Source of the DNA: JABIAL01 sp964645825
GTDB taxonomy: Bacteria > Patescibacteriota > Patescibacteriia > UBA1558 > GWA2-36-10
Direction: 5' to 3'
Length of the DNA stretch: 30,988 bases
NCBI GenBank assembly: GCA_964645825.1
Contig: CAZXZY010000007.1
Span: 1-30,988 of the forward strand
Shown here piece after piece: positions 6,704 through 13,652 of this stretch. Positions within the stretch are counted from its first letter, which is position 1. The number at the start of each line of letters is the position of its first letter. The notes below the pieces were generated by a model, which worked only from the letters and a program-made list of their open reading frames with translations, ran no database searches and was not told the DNA's origin. Both the position numbers and the translations under genes were made by a program.

Positions 6704-8749
6704 CTACCATTCATCAATGTCTGGTAAAAATTCTCCTGGATTTATTATTCCTCTTTTTTTAGTTTGGTCACCATCCCAAAATTCTCCAGCTGAATCATCC
6801 ATAGAATAGCCAATATCATCATCTTGATAAGTAGCCGATCGAGCTAAATCATTAAAGTTTAAAAACTTACTATCCAGCGAAGATAAAAATGAGCTTGGTT
6901 TTAATGCTTGATAGCCACTATATTTAAATTCAGAAAGAGGGTAGCTCAAATACAAATGTCGCTTAGCGCGAGTAATGGCCACATAAAATAACCGACGCTC
7001 TTCTTCTTGTTCAGCCTCAGAAACAGCCAATGGATGTGGGAAAGATTTATTAGTAACATTCATTACAAAAACTCCGGTCCATTCTAAGCCTTTAGACTGA
7101 TGAATGGTGCTTAATATAATGCCAGATTGAGCTTGATCATCAACTTGAAAATTCTCTTGCAGGCTAACTTCATTCAAAAATTCACCAAGATCTTGATAGC
7201 GAGTAGCAAAAATAGCAAACTGCTCCAAGTCATCTTGCCGCTGACGATAATCTGCATACTGCTGTGTCAAATAATCTTTGTAGTCCTCTAGCAAAAGCCT
7301 AATCAACTCTGCTGGATTAGATTTTGTTTGATTAACGATATTGACCAAGATTTTAGCAACTTGTTGCCAGCCTTCCGCAGCAGCACTTGATATGCGTAAT
7401 TCTAATTTATCAAAGTCTTTCAAATCATCCAAGCTAGCTATCTCTTTAAAAATCTTCTGAACAGTAGCTGGGCCAATTCCTGGATATAACTTTAAGATTC
7501 TTCCCCAAGAAACCTCGTCTTTGTGATTAGCTAATATTCTCAACCAGGCAATAATATCCTTGATATGAGCTCGCTCAAAAAACTTCAAACCACCACGCAT
7601 CTGATAGGCTATTCCTCGCTTATTAAGCTCCATTTCTAAGTTCTGTGAATGATGAGCCGCTCTAAATAAAACCACGAGCTCCTCTGCTTCTATGCCTTCA
7701 GCCAACATACCCTCAATGCGATTAGCGATCCAATGAGCCTCTTCTATGCCACTATGATGAGCTATTAACTCTGGCTTAATAAACTGAGGATTAATTGATT
7801 GAAGATTTTTTTCAAATTGATTTACATTTTCAGCAATTACCAAATTTGCCAAAGCAATAATTTCTGGCGTGGAACGATAATTTGTTTCTAATTTATAAGT
7901 TTTAGTTTTTTCAAAAACTTTGGGGAATGCCAAAATATTTTGAATATCAGCCGCTCTAAAAGAATAAATACTTTGGGCATCATCACCAACTACTAAGATA
8001 TTTTGATGTTCTTTGGCTAAATTATAGACAAACTGTGCCTGCAGAGTGTTTGTGTCTTGATACTCGTCTACTAAAACATACTCCCATTTTTTTGCCAACA
8101 TCTTACCTGCATCTGGATGTTCAGATAACATTTTGCCATACAACAATAAATCATCAAAGTCTAAGCTATTGCTTGCTCTCTTTCTTTTTTTATACTCAGT
8201 GGCAATTTTTTCAAAAATTTCTACCAAAGGCAACCATTCAGAAAACTTTCTTTCTAAACTTTCTGCTAATTTAATGTTTGAATTAATAGAAAAACTAATC
8301 GTTTCTTTCAAGATATTTACTGATGGCCGCCTTCCTTGTGGAAGCACAGACAAAAAACTTTTGGAAATATCTTTGAGCAAAGATTTGCTGTCTTCTGTGT
8401 CTAAAATAGTAAAATTTCTCTCAACACCAACGTGATGACCATAGATTCTTAGTAGACGATTACTAATGCTATGAAAAGTCCCACCCCAAACTGGCAGTTT
8501 ATCGTTTATCTTAACATCCAAAAGACTGCGAACTCTCTCTTTCATTTCATTAGCAGCTTTATTTGTAAAAGTTAACAATAAAATCTTATCAGGCTTCACA
8601 CCTTGAGCGATCAACCAGGCCACACGATAAACCAAGGTTCTGGTCTTGCCTGATCCAGCGCCAGCTAAAATCAAATGCGGCCCCTGGGAAGCAGTGACCA
8701 CCTTATATTGCTCGTCATTTAGTTCTTTTTGAAAATCTATCTTCTTCAT
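6704..8749 (-). CDS. UvrD/PcrA-type superfamily 1A DNA helicase
   Basis: ATP-driven 3'-5' helicase for repair and replication restart, 681 residues. The motifs are in order: Q-motif region LNDEQYKVV, Walker A GAGSGKT (30-36), Ia TFTNKAANEM, II VDEYQDTN, III VVGDDAQSIYSFRAAD, IV LETNYRS, V STIHQSKGLEW and VI RRLFYVAITRAKRHLYLSY. The frame stays open 50 codons upstream of ATG 8749, but the protein similarity begins at MKKIDFQKELNDEQ and TATAAT lies 9 nt before this ATG, so the longer version is rejected. The leader would be 0-3 nt. The C-terminal tail after about residue 620 is acidic and variable, as in PcrA. It stands alone, divergent from the 8853 gene. I do not separate UvrD from PcrA. Confidence 0.93.
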   Translation of the reverse strand: MKKIDFQKELNDEQYKVVTASQGPHLILAGAGSGKTRTLVYRVAWLIAQGVKPDKILLLTFTNKAANEMKERVRSLLDVKINDKLPVWGGTFHSISNRLLRIYGHHVGVERNFTILDTEDSKSLLKDISKSFLSVLPQGRRPSVNILKETISFSINSNIKLAESLERKFSEWLPLVEIFEKIATEYKKRKRASNSLDFDDLLLYGKMLSEHPDAGKMLAKKWEYVLVDEYQDTNTLQAQFVYNLAKEHQNILVVGDDAQSIYSFRAADIQNILAFPKVFEKTKTYKLETNYRSTPEIIALANLVIAENVNQFEKNLQSINPQFIKPELIAHHSGIEEAHWIANRIEGMLAEGIEAEELVVLFRAAHHSQNLEMELNKRGIAYQMRGGLKFFERAHIKDIIAWLRILANHKDEVSWGRILKLYPGIGPATVQKIFKEIASLDDLKDFDKLELRISSAAAEGWQQVAKILVNIVNQTKSNPAELIRLLLEDYKDYLTQQYADYRQRQDDLEQFAIFATRYQDLGEFLNEVSLQENFQVDDQAQSGIILSTIHQSKGLEWTGVFVMNVTNKSFPHPLAVSEAEQEEERRLFYVAITRAKRHLYLSYPLSEFKYSGYQALKPSSFLSSLDSKFLNFNDLARSATYQDDDIGYSMDDSAGEFWDGDQTKKRGIINPGEFLPDIDEW

Positions 8750-8758
8750 AGTAAAAAT

Positions 8759-8787
8759 ATTATACCGCAAACTCCCAAACTTGGCTA
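8759..8787 (-). promoter_or_regulatory. Promoter of uvrD, leaderless type
   Basis: TAGCCA (8782-8787, 4 of 6 to consensus), 17-nt spacer, perfect TATAAT (8759-8764), then 9 nt to ATG 8749. It overlaps the divergent plus-strand promoter at 8781-8809. Confidence 0.6.
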
Positions 8788-8809
8788 ATTGCTGTTTTTG
8801 ACATATGAT
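8781..8809 (+). promoter_or_regulatory. Promoter of the small membrane protein gene
   Basis: TTGGCT (8781-8786), 17-nt spacer, TATGAT (8804-8809). The start codon at 8853 leaves a leader of about 37 nt that contains a Shine-Dalgarno. Confidence 0.5.
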
Positions 8810-8852
8810 AATATAAGTAATCTCAATGTTCATTAATTTGGGGGAAGGAAAA

Positions 8853-9059
8853 ATGAAAAAACTAGGGGCGCAATTGCTGTGGAAAATGGTGCCAGCCAAA
8901 AAATTTCTTTATTGCAACATACTAATAACACTGACCATCTTCCTTCCTTTTAATTCTTTAACCTGGATGCTAGTTGGCGCCTTTGTGCTGACTCCATTAA
9001 TTATAATACTATGGATTGTTTGGGTTATTATCTTCTACTATCGTCTATTTCGTAGATGA
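8853..9059 (+). CDS. Small two-TM membrane protein, unknown function
   Basis: A 68-residue protein. The N-terminus is basic (MKKLGAQLLWKMVPAKK), followed by two hydrophobic stretches: about 18-37 (FLYCNILITLTIFLPF region) and about 40-62 (MLVGAFVLTPLIIILWIVWV region). It ends in a basic YYRLFRR tail. ATG 8853 is chosen over an in-frame ATG at 8826 because GGAAGG sits just upstream of it. It has its own promoter and a strong terminator, so it is a real single-gene unit rather than a spurious frame. No family is recognised. Confidence 0.65.
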   Translation: MKKLGAQLLWKMVPAKKFLYCNILITLTIFLPFNSLTWMLVGAFVLTPLIIILWIVWVIIFYYRLFRR

Positions 9060-9079
9060 TACAAACATGACACAAACGT

Positions 9080-9112
9080 CCCTCTGTCTGAATTGACAGA
9101 GGGCTTTCTTTT
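9080..9112 (+). terminator. Intrinsic terminator of the small membrane protein gene
   Basis: CCCTCTGTC / GACAGAGGG with a TGAATT loop and a T-rich tail. Confidence 0.9.
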
Positions 9113-9145
9113 ATGCTTTAATTTGGTGGTATTAAAAAATAATTT

Positions 9146-10207
9146 ATGTCATTTTCTTTAGGAATTGTCGGCTTACCAAATGTAGGAAAATCTACTTTGT
9201 TTCAAGCTCTTACTAAAAATAAAGTTGAAGCAGCTAACTACCCTTTTTGCACCATTGACCCCAACGTTGGTGTGGTGGCTGTGCCAGATGAAAGGCTAGA
9301 TAAGCTAGCTAAACTTTCTAGTTCTCAGAAAATTATTCCTACTGCTATTGAATTTGTAGATATTGCCGGTTTAGTCAAAGGCGCGTCTGAAGGAGAAGGC
9401 TTGGGCAATAAGTTCTTATCTCATATCAGAGAAGTAGACGCCATTGTCCAGGTAATTCGTTATTTCAAAAATGATGACGTCATTCATGTGCATGGCAAAA
9501 TTGATCCTGAAGATGATAAACAAGTTATTAACCTAGAATTAATTCTAGCTGACTTAGAAACCACTACTAAACACCTTAAAAAAACTATTAGCAAAATGAA
9601 GGGTGCTTATGAAAAAGAATTAGACAAAGAAAAAGTTGTGGCCGAAAAAGCAAAAGCTTTATTAGAAGACAATAAACTTTTGAATGGCGAAAACTGGGAA
9701 GATGAGGAGTTTAAAATCTTGAAAATGCTAAATCTCTTGACCATCAAACCGATTATTTATCTTTATAATATTTCTGAAGATGATTTAGGCAAAGATTTAA
9801 ACTTACCAAAAAATGTAATCGCCATTTGTGCCAAGCTAGAATCTGAATTAGCTGAACTAGATGAACAAGAAGTAAAAAATTACCTAACTGAACTTGGAAT
9901 TGCTAAGAGCGGTTTAGATAATTTGATCACTGCTAGCTACAAACTTCTAAACCTAATTACTTTTTTGACTACCGGACCAGAAGAAACTCGTGCTTGGACA
10001 ATTACAGCTGGCGCTAAAGGACCACAAGCAGCTGGAGTGATCCACACTGACTTTGAAAAAGGATTTATTCGGGCTGAAGTTGTAAATTGGCAAACGCTAT
10101 TAGACGATGGTGGCTGGAATGAAAGCAAAGATCAAGGACACATGCGTATGGAAGGAAAAGAATATGTTATGCAAGATGGAGACACTGTTCACTTTCATTT
10201 TAACTAA
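9146..10207 (+). CDS. ychF: Ribosome-binding ATPase YchF (OLA1/Obg family)
   Basis: Cytoplasmic P-loop ATPase of the Obg family that associates with ribosomes and stress responses. It has 353 residues, slightly short of the usual 360 or so. Motifs are G1 GLPNVGKST (9-17), the switch segment NYPFCTIDPNVG, G3 DIAGLVKGASEGEGLGNKFL, an N-x-x-E in place of NKxD (YNISE), the central coiled-coil lobe around 128-200, and the C-terminal TGS domain (RAWTITAGAKGPQAAGVIH ... RMEGKEYVMQDGDTVHFHFN). ATG 9146 matches the family start (MSFSLGIVGLPNVGKS). There is no Shine-Dalgarno. The gene is monocistronic, ending in a terminator. Confidence 0.95.
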   Translation: MSFSLGIVGLPNVGKSTLFQALTKNKVEAANYPFCTIDPNVGVVAVPDERLDKLAKLSSSQKIIPTAIEFVDIAGLVKGASEGEGLGNKFLSHIREVDAIVQVIRYFKNDDVIHVHGKIDPEDDKQVINLELILADLETTTKHLKKTISKMKGAYEKELDKEKVVAEKAKALLEDNKLLNGENWEDEEFKILKMLNLLTIKPIIYLYNISEDDLGKDLNLPKNVIAICAKLESELAELDEQEVKNYLTELGIAKSGLDNLITASYKLLNLITFLTTGPEETRAWTITAGAKGPQAAGVIHTDFEKGFIRAEVVNWQTLLDDGGWNESKDQGHMRMEGKEYVMQDGDTVHFHFN

Positions 10208-10236
10208 AAAATTACAGCAAAAAATATTTTAAACAT

Positions 10237-10264
10237 AAAAAACTGGCTTTGTGGCCAGTTTTTG
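10237..10264 (+). terminator. Intrinsic terminator of ychF
   Basis: AAAACTGGC / GCCAGTTTT type hairpin with a short loop and a T run. It directly precedes the promoter at 10266, which isolates the next transcript. Confidence 0.85.
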
Positions 10265-10265
10265 C

Positions 10266-10293
10266 TTGACAAATCTGTCAGATGTGCTATACT
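10266..10293 (+). promoter_or_regulatory. Strong promoter of an orphan transcript
   Basis: Perfect TTGACA (10266-10271), 16-nt spacer, TATACT (10288-10293). A perfect TATAAT also occurs at 10293-10298. No protein gene lies downstream on this strand. Confidence 0.75.
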
Positions 10294-10299
10294 ATAATC

Positions 10300-10495
10300 A
10301 GTAATAGTTCATTCCGTCATTTTTCTTGCTTTAATAGCACAACTAAACAGCGCTTCTTCATAGAAAAGCGCACAGAAATCATAAATATATAAGTTGGCTA
10401 CTAACAAACTGAAAAATATTGTTCTTACAATAAAATACAATCAAACACGGAGGTTTGGATCTTGCTTAGGGCTTATGCAGGGTCCTTTTTCTTTT
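10300..10495 (+). ncRNA. Candidate structured small RNA, about 195 nt
   Basis: A plus-strand unit bounded by a strong promoter and an intrinsic terminator, with no convincing reading frame. Hairpins seen are TGCT/AGCA (10327-10339), GCGCTT/AAGCGC (10350-10371), TATTGT/ACAATA (10417-10432), and a long-range UUCCGU (10312-10317) with ACGGAG (10447-10452) that closes the molecule and hides a GGAGG. Its last 23 nt are antisense to the end of queA. I do not see the conserved cores of SRP RNA, tmRNA or RNase P. An alternative is a 15-codon leader peptide starting at TTG after GGAGG, but it would run through the terminator. Confidence 0.5.
10457..10495 (+). terminator. Intrinsic terminator of the orphan RNA
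   Basis: GGATCTTGC (10457-10465) pairs fully with GCAGGGTCC (10477-10485) if G-U pairs are allowed, followed by TTTTTCTTTT. Read on the minus strand, the hairpin has no T tract, so it serves the plus-strand transcript rather than queA. Confidence 0.75.
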
Positions 10496-11555
10496 GCTTA
10501 ATTTTTTGAGTGATAAACATGGCATCACCAAAAGAGAAAAATCTATACTTTTCTGCTATTGCATGTTTATAAGCTGCCAAAACATTTTCACGTCCTACTA
10601 AAGCTGAGACCATAAACAGCAAAGAACTCTTCGGTAAATGAAAATTTGTAACTAATGCATCAATAAATTTATACTCATATCCTGGATAAATATAAATGTC
10701 CACCCATTTCTCTCCGGCCACTAAATTTTTTTGATCATTAGTAAAAGCTTCTAATAATCTTGCGGCTGTAGTGCCGACAGCAACGATATTTTTACCTTGC
10801 TGTTTTAATTCGTTTAATTTTTCAACTGTATATTTTGAAATGCTAGCCCATTCACTGTGAATTTGGTGTTCTTCAATCTCATCTACTTCCACAGGAGCAA
10901 ATGTTCCTAAGCCAACATGCAAAGTTACAGTTAAAATTTCCACGCCTTTGGCTTTTATTTTTTCTAAAAGCTCAGGAGTAAAATGAAGACCCGCCGTAGG
11001 AGCTGCCACCGAGCCCTTATCTTTTGCAAAGACTGTTTGATAGTCTTTTTTTATTTGCCGACTATCCTCCGTTTTGATATATGGTGGCAGAGGAGTATGT
11101 CCAATTTTTTCTACAAGCTGTAAAAAATCCTCGTCAGCTAAGTTAAATTTAACTTGCTTGGTTTTGCCATCTATATCTTTAATAATCTCGCCTTGTAAGT
11201 CTACTTCCCGCCTAGACTCGGCGAGGCTGGCAAAATAAATTTTATCATTTATTTTTAAAGCACGCCCACCAATTAAACACTCCCAGGTGTGTTTATTGAT
11301 TTTATGGGTTAAAAACACTTCAACTCGACCACCAGTTTTTTTCTTGCCTCGTAATCTAGCTGGAAAGACTTTAGTTTCATTTAAAACTAAAACGTCATCT
11401 GCGTTCAAAAAATCTGGTAAGTCATAAAAATGCTTATCCTCTATTTTTCCTGATTCTTTCTCTAAAACTAAAAGCCGTGAGTGATCACGGGGCGAGATTG
11501 GGGTTTGAGCAATTAACTCTTTTGGTAAATGATAATCAAATAAATCTATCTTCAT
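10473..11555 (-). CDS. queA: S-adenosylmethionine:tRNA ribosyltransferase-isomerase QueA
   Basis: Transfers and rearranges the ribosyl group of SAM onto preQ1 in tRNA to give epoxyqueuosine. 360 residues. Motifs: FDYHLPKELIAQTP at the N-terminus, DHSRLLVL, LNETKVFPARLRG, SVAAPTAGLHFT, LHVGLGTFAPVEVDEIEEH, the HSEW segment, and a C-terminal TNFHLPKSSLLFMVSALVGRE followed by YRFFSFGDAMFI. ATG 11555 is chosen over an upstream in-frame start because the homologous N-terminus begins there and it overlaps the queH stop as ATGA, indicating translational coupling. Third gene of ruvB-queH-queA. Its last codons are antisense to the orphan RNA terminator. Confidence 0.96.
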   Translation of the reverse strand: MKIDLFDYHLPKELIAQTPISPRDHSRLLVLEKESGKIEDKHFYDLPDFLNADDVLVLNETKVFPARLRGKKKTGGRVEVFLTHKINKHTWECLIGGRALKINDKIYFASLAESRREVDLQGEIIKDIDGKTKQVKFNLADEDFLQLVEKIGHTPLPPYIKTEDSRQIKKDYQTVFAKDKGSVAAPTAGLHFTPELLEKIKAKGVEILTVTLHVGLGTFAPVEVDEIEEHQIHSEWASISKYTVEKLNELKQQGKNIVAVGTTAARLLEAFTNDQKNLVAGEKWVDIYIYPGYEYKFIDALVTNFHLPKSSLLFMVSALVGRENVLAAYKHAIAEKYRFFSFGDAMFITQKIKQKKKDPA

Positions 11556-12109
11556 GCTTTCGCTTTTAAATCTCGATCTCTTTTGGAAAAAAAGCAACCA
11601 CAATAATCCTGTCGATAAAATCCCTCTTCTTTGCTAAGCTTACAAGCTATTTTAAAGCCATCGTCTTTCTTCCAGTCTCGATCTAGAAAATCTATTTCAA
11701 ATTTTTCAGCTATTTTCTGACCAACCAATCTAACTTGTTTAGCATCCTTGTGGGGGCTAATAGTCAAAGTTGTAGCAAAAGCTTCGTAACCTTCATCTTT
11801 AGCTTTACGTGCTGTCTCTCCTAAGCGAATATCAAAACAAATAGTACAACGCTTGCCCTTTTCTGGTTCTTTTTCTAAACCTCTAGTTTTTTGGATCCAA
11901 TTGAAGGTATCGTAAGGTCCTTCTATAAATGTAATCTTTAATTTTTTAGCATATCCCTTCATCTCATCACGTCGTTGAATATATTCGGCTCGTGGATGAA
12001 TATTGGGATCATAAAAATAAACAGTTACTTGCCACTCGGACATTAACTGTTGCAAAACATATATTGAACATGGGGCACAACAAGAATGCAATAATAATTT
12101 CTTTTTCAT
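11552..12109 (-). CDS. queH: Epoxyqueuosine reductase QueH
   Basis: Reduces epoxyqueuosine to queuosine in tRNA; the non-orthologous replacement of QueG (DUF208 family). 185 residues. Conserved cysteines: HSCCAPC (Cys10, Cys11, Cys14), GKRCTICFDIRL (Cys88, Cys91) and YCGCFF (Cys170, Cys172), expected to hold the Fe-S cluster and metal. The PNIHPRAEYIQRRDEM and TTLTISPHKD motifs are typical. It starts 1 nt after the ruvB stop and overlaps queA by 4 nt, so the two final steps of queuosine synthesis are encoded together. No other queuosine gene is in the window. Confidence 0.95.
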   Translation of the reverse strand: MKKKLLLHSCCAPCSIYVLQQLMSEWQVTVYFYDPNIHPRAEYIQRRDEMKGYAKKLKITFIEGPYDTFNWIQKTRGLEKEPEKGKRCTICFDIRLGETARKAKDEGYEAFATTLTISPHKDAKQVRLVGQKIAEKFEIDFLDRDWKKDDGFKIACKLSKEEGFYRQDYCGCFFSKRDRDLKAKA

Positions 12110-12110
12110 A

Positions 12111-13127
12111 TTAAAATAGTTTATTATCTGTGGGCAATTCTAGCCCCAGATATTGATAAGCCTTGTCTGTGACTACTCTGCCTTGAGCAGTACGAGCTAA
12201 TAATCCAAGCTGCATTAAATAAGGCTCAACTATTTCCTCAATAGTACCAACTTCTTCTTGTAAGGCGGCGGCAATTGTATTAGCGCCAACCGGCCCACCA
12301 TTATAACTTTCAATAATTACTTTTAATAGTTTACGATCTAGTTCATCAAGCCCATATTTATCGATAGACATCAAATCTAAAGCATCATGAGCAGTAGAAA
12401 TAGTAACATCGCCGTCTGCTTTGACTTGGGCATAATCACGAACACGTTTTAAAATACGATTTGCAATACGCGGCGTACCTCGACTACGTCCAGCAACCTC
12501 TACTACAGCATCTTCGGCGATGTTGGTGGTCAAAATATCAGCTGAGCGCTTGACGATGGTGTTTAATTCATTGTGATTATAAAAATCTAAACGGAAAGTA
12601 ACACCAAAACGATCTCTGAGAGGAGAAGATATTAAATTATATCTAGTAGTGGCTCCAATGATGGTAAACTTCGGTAAATCTAAACGTAAAACTTGAGCTG
12701 ATGGACCTTTACCCAAAATAATATCCAAGGCAAAATCTTCCATGGCAGGATATAAAATTTCTTCTATGATCTTTGGTAAACGGTGAATCTCATCAATGAA
12801 CAAAATATCTCCTTCCTGAAGATTGGTGATTAGCGCCGCCAAGTCTCCGGCTTTGGAAATAGCAGGCCCTGCGGTTATCTTGATGCCCACTCCCATTTCT
12901 TTAGCGATGATATGAGCCAGTGTGGTCTTACCTAGGCCCGGGGGCCCAAATAACAAAACATGGTCAAGTGGTTCACCACGGCCTTTAGCAGCTTGTAAAA
13001 CAATATCGAGATTAGCTTTGACTTGTTCTTGTCCAATGTAGTCAGCTAAGGCTTGCGGACGCAAGGTTAAATCCCAAGTTTTGTCTTGTTTTTGTTCAGT
13101 TGGAGCAATTACTCTATCTTCTTCCAT
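12111..13127 (-). CDS. ruvB: Holliday junction branch migration ATPase RuvB
   Basis: AAA+ motor of the RuvAB branch-migration complex. 338 residues, a normal length. Walker A GPPGLGKTT (61-69), Walker B FIDEIHRL (DEIH 112-115), sensor 1 GATTR (158-162), the arginine-finger segment SPLRDRFG (171-175), sensor 2 RSRGTPRIANRIL, and a C-terminal winged helix ending YLMQLGLLARTAQGRV. First gene of an operon with queH and queA. ruvA and ruvC are not nearby. No clear Shine-Dalgarno or strong promoter is visible before ATG 13127. Confidence 0.97.
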   Translation of the reverse strand: MEEDRVIAPTEQKQDKTWDLTLRPQALADYIGQEQVKANLDIVLQAAKGRGEPLDHVLLFGPPGLGKTTLAHIIAKEMGVGIKITAGPAISKAGDLAALITNLQEGDILFIDEIHRLPKIIEEILYPAMEDFALDIILGKGPSAQVLRLDLPKFTIIGATTRYNLISSPLRDRFGVTFRLDFYNHNELNTIVKRSADILTTNIAEDAVVEVAGRSRGTPRIANRILKRVRDYAQVKADGDVTISTAHDALDLMSIDKYGLDELDRKLLKVIIESYNGGPVGANTIAAALQEEVGTIEEIVEPYLMQLGLLARTAQGRVVTDKAYQYLGLELPTDNKLF

Positions 13128-13185
13128 AAAACTATCTGTAAGAAAAGATTATCATGATGGAGGCCTTTTTACAAGTTGATCATAA

Positions 13186-13214
13186 TTGACTAAATACACA
13201 AAATCCACTATATT
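13186..13214 (+). promoter_or_regulatory. Promoter of the 13282 gene
   Basis: TTGACT (13186-13191), 17-nt spacer, TATATT (13209-13214). The leader would be about 60 nt and carries a strong Shine-Dalgarno. Confidence 0.65.
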
Positions 13215-13267
13215 CAAACTATAAATAGCTCCTTAAATATATTGAACACGCCCTATTTTAACCTATG

Positions 13268-13275
13268 AAAGGAGG
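13268..13275 (+). promoter_or_regulatory. Strong Shine-Dalgarno of the 13282 gene
   Basis: AAAGGAGG, 6 nt before ATG 13282: the best ribosome-binding site in the window. Confidence 0.85.
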
Positions 13276-13281
13276 TTAAAA

Positions 13282-13584
13282 ATGAACTACCGTAAGCTAC
13301 TCAGATGGAAAGGCCAACTAGTAGAAATATGCCTTCAAAACAACGCTTATTTCCGCTATGACCATGGTGAGGGAGAATTATGGTTCCACCCACCTCCCTC
13401 AATGTCGTTTGTAGCCGTAATTAATCGACTACCAGGCCGACTGATTGATGTACTTCGCGATGAAATCATCATCGCTTCCTTCGATCATGAAGATGAACGA
13501 AACAATGCTCTCAGAATCAAGGTGCCCAAAAATCGGGTGAGGAGGATCAATGTGTTCAAAGCAGTTGGCAGCATCGCTGTCTGA
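13282..13584 (+). CDS. Small soluble protein, unknown function
   Basis: A 100-residue protein with no signal peptide or membrane segment. It is rich in short beta-like stretches (QLVEICLQ, GELWFHP, FVAVINRL, IIIASFD) and ends with a basic patch (KVPKNRVRRI) and a hydrophobic tail. A promoter, a strong Shine-Dalgarno and a terminator frame it, so expression is likely. It is visibly richer in GC than the neighbouring ruvB and gyrA and uses CGA, CTC and GTG codons, suggesting a different origin or a different expression class. No family is recognised. Confidence 0.65.
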   Translation: MNYRKLLRWKGQLVEICLQNNAYFRYDHGEGELWFHPPPSMSFVAVINRLPGRLIDVLRDEIIIASFDHEDERNNALRIKVPKNRVRRINVFKAVGSIAV

Positions 13585-13585
13585 C

Positions 13586-13637
13586 AAAAAACCCCGTCGC
13601 TAAATCGTATAATATACGAAACATGACGGGGTTTTTA
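13586..13637. terminator. Bidirectional terminator with a nested hairpin
   Basis: Outer stem AAAAACCCCGTC / GACGGGGTTTTT with T runs on both strands, serving the 13282 gene and gyrA. The loop contains a second perfect inverted repeat, TCGTAT-AAT-ATACGA, so the RNA would be branched. Confidence 0.85.
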
Positions 13638-13652
13638 TTCGCTAATTATATA

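Noticed and set aside
8035..8435. Plus-strand frames inside uvrD
   Set aside because: They are antisense to conserved helicase codons and have no ribosome site or plausible protein features.
8750..8899. Fifty-codon N-terminal extension of UvrD
   Set aside because: It lacks family similarity and would span the TATAAT at 8759-8764 and the divergent promoter; MKKIDFQ at 8749 is the natural start.
10300..10495. SRP RNA, tmRNA or RNase P RNA
   Set aside because: The characteristic conserved cores (SRP GNAR-loop helix, tmRNA tRNA-like ends, RNase P core) are not visible and the size does not fit the latter two.
10463..10510. Fifteen-codon peptide starting at TTG after GGAGG
   Set aside because: The frame runs through the terminator hairpin and T tract, so the mRNA would end before its stop codon. 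Kept only as an alternative to the small RNA.
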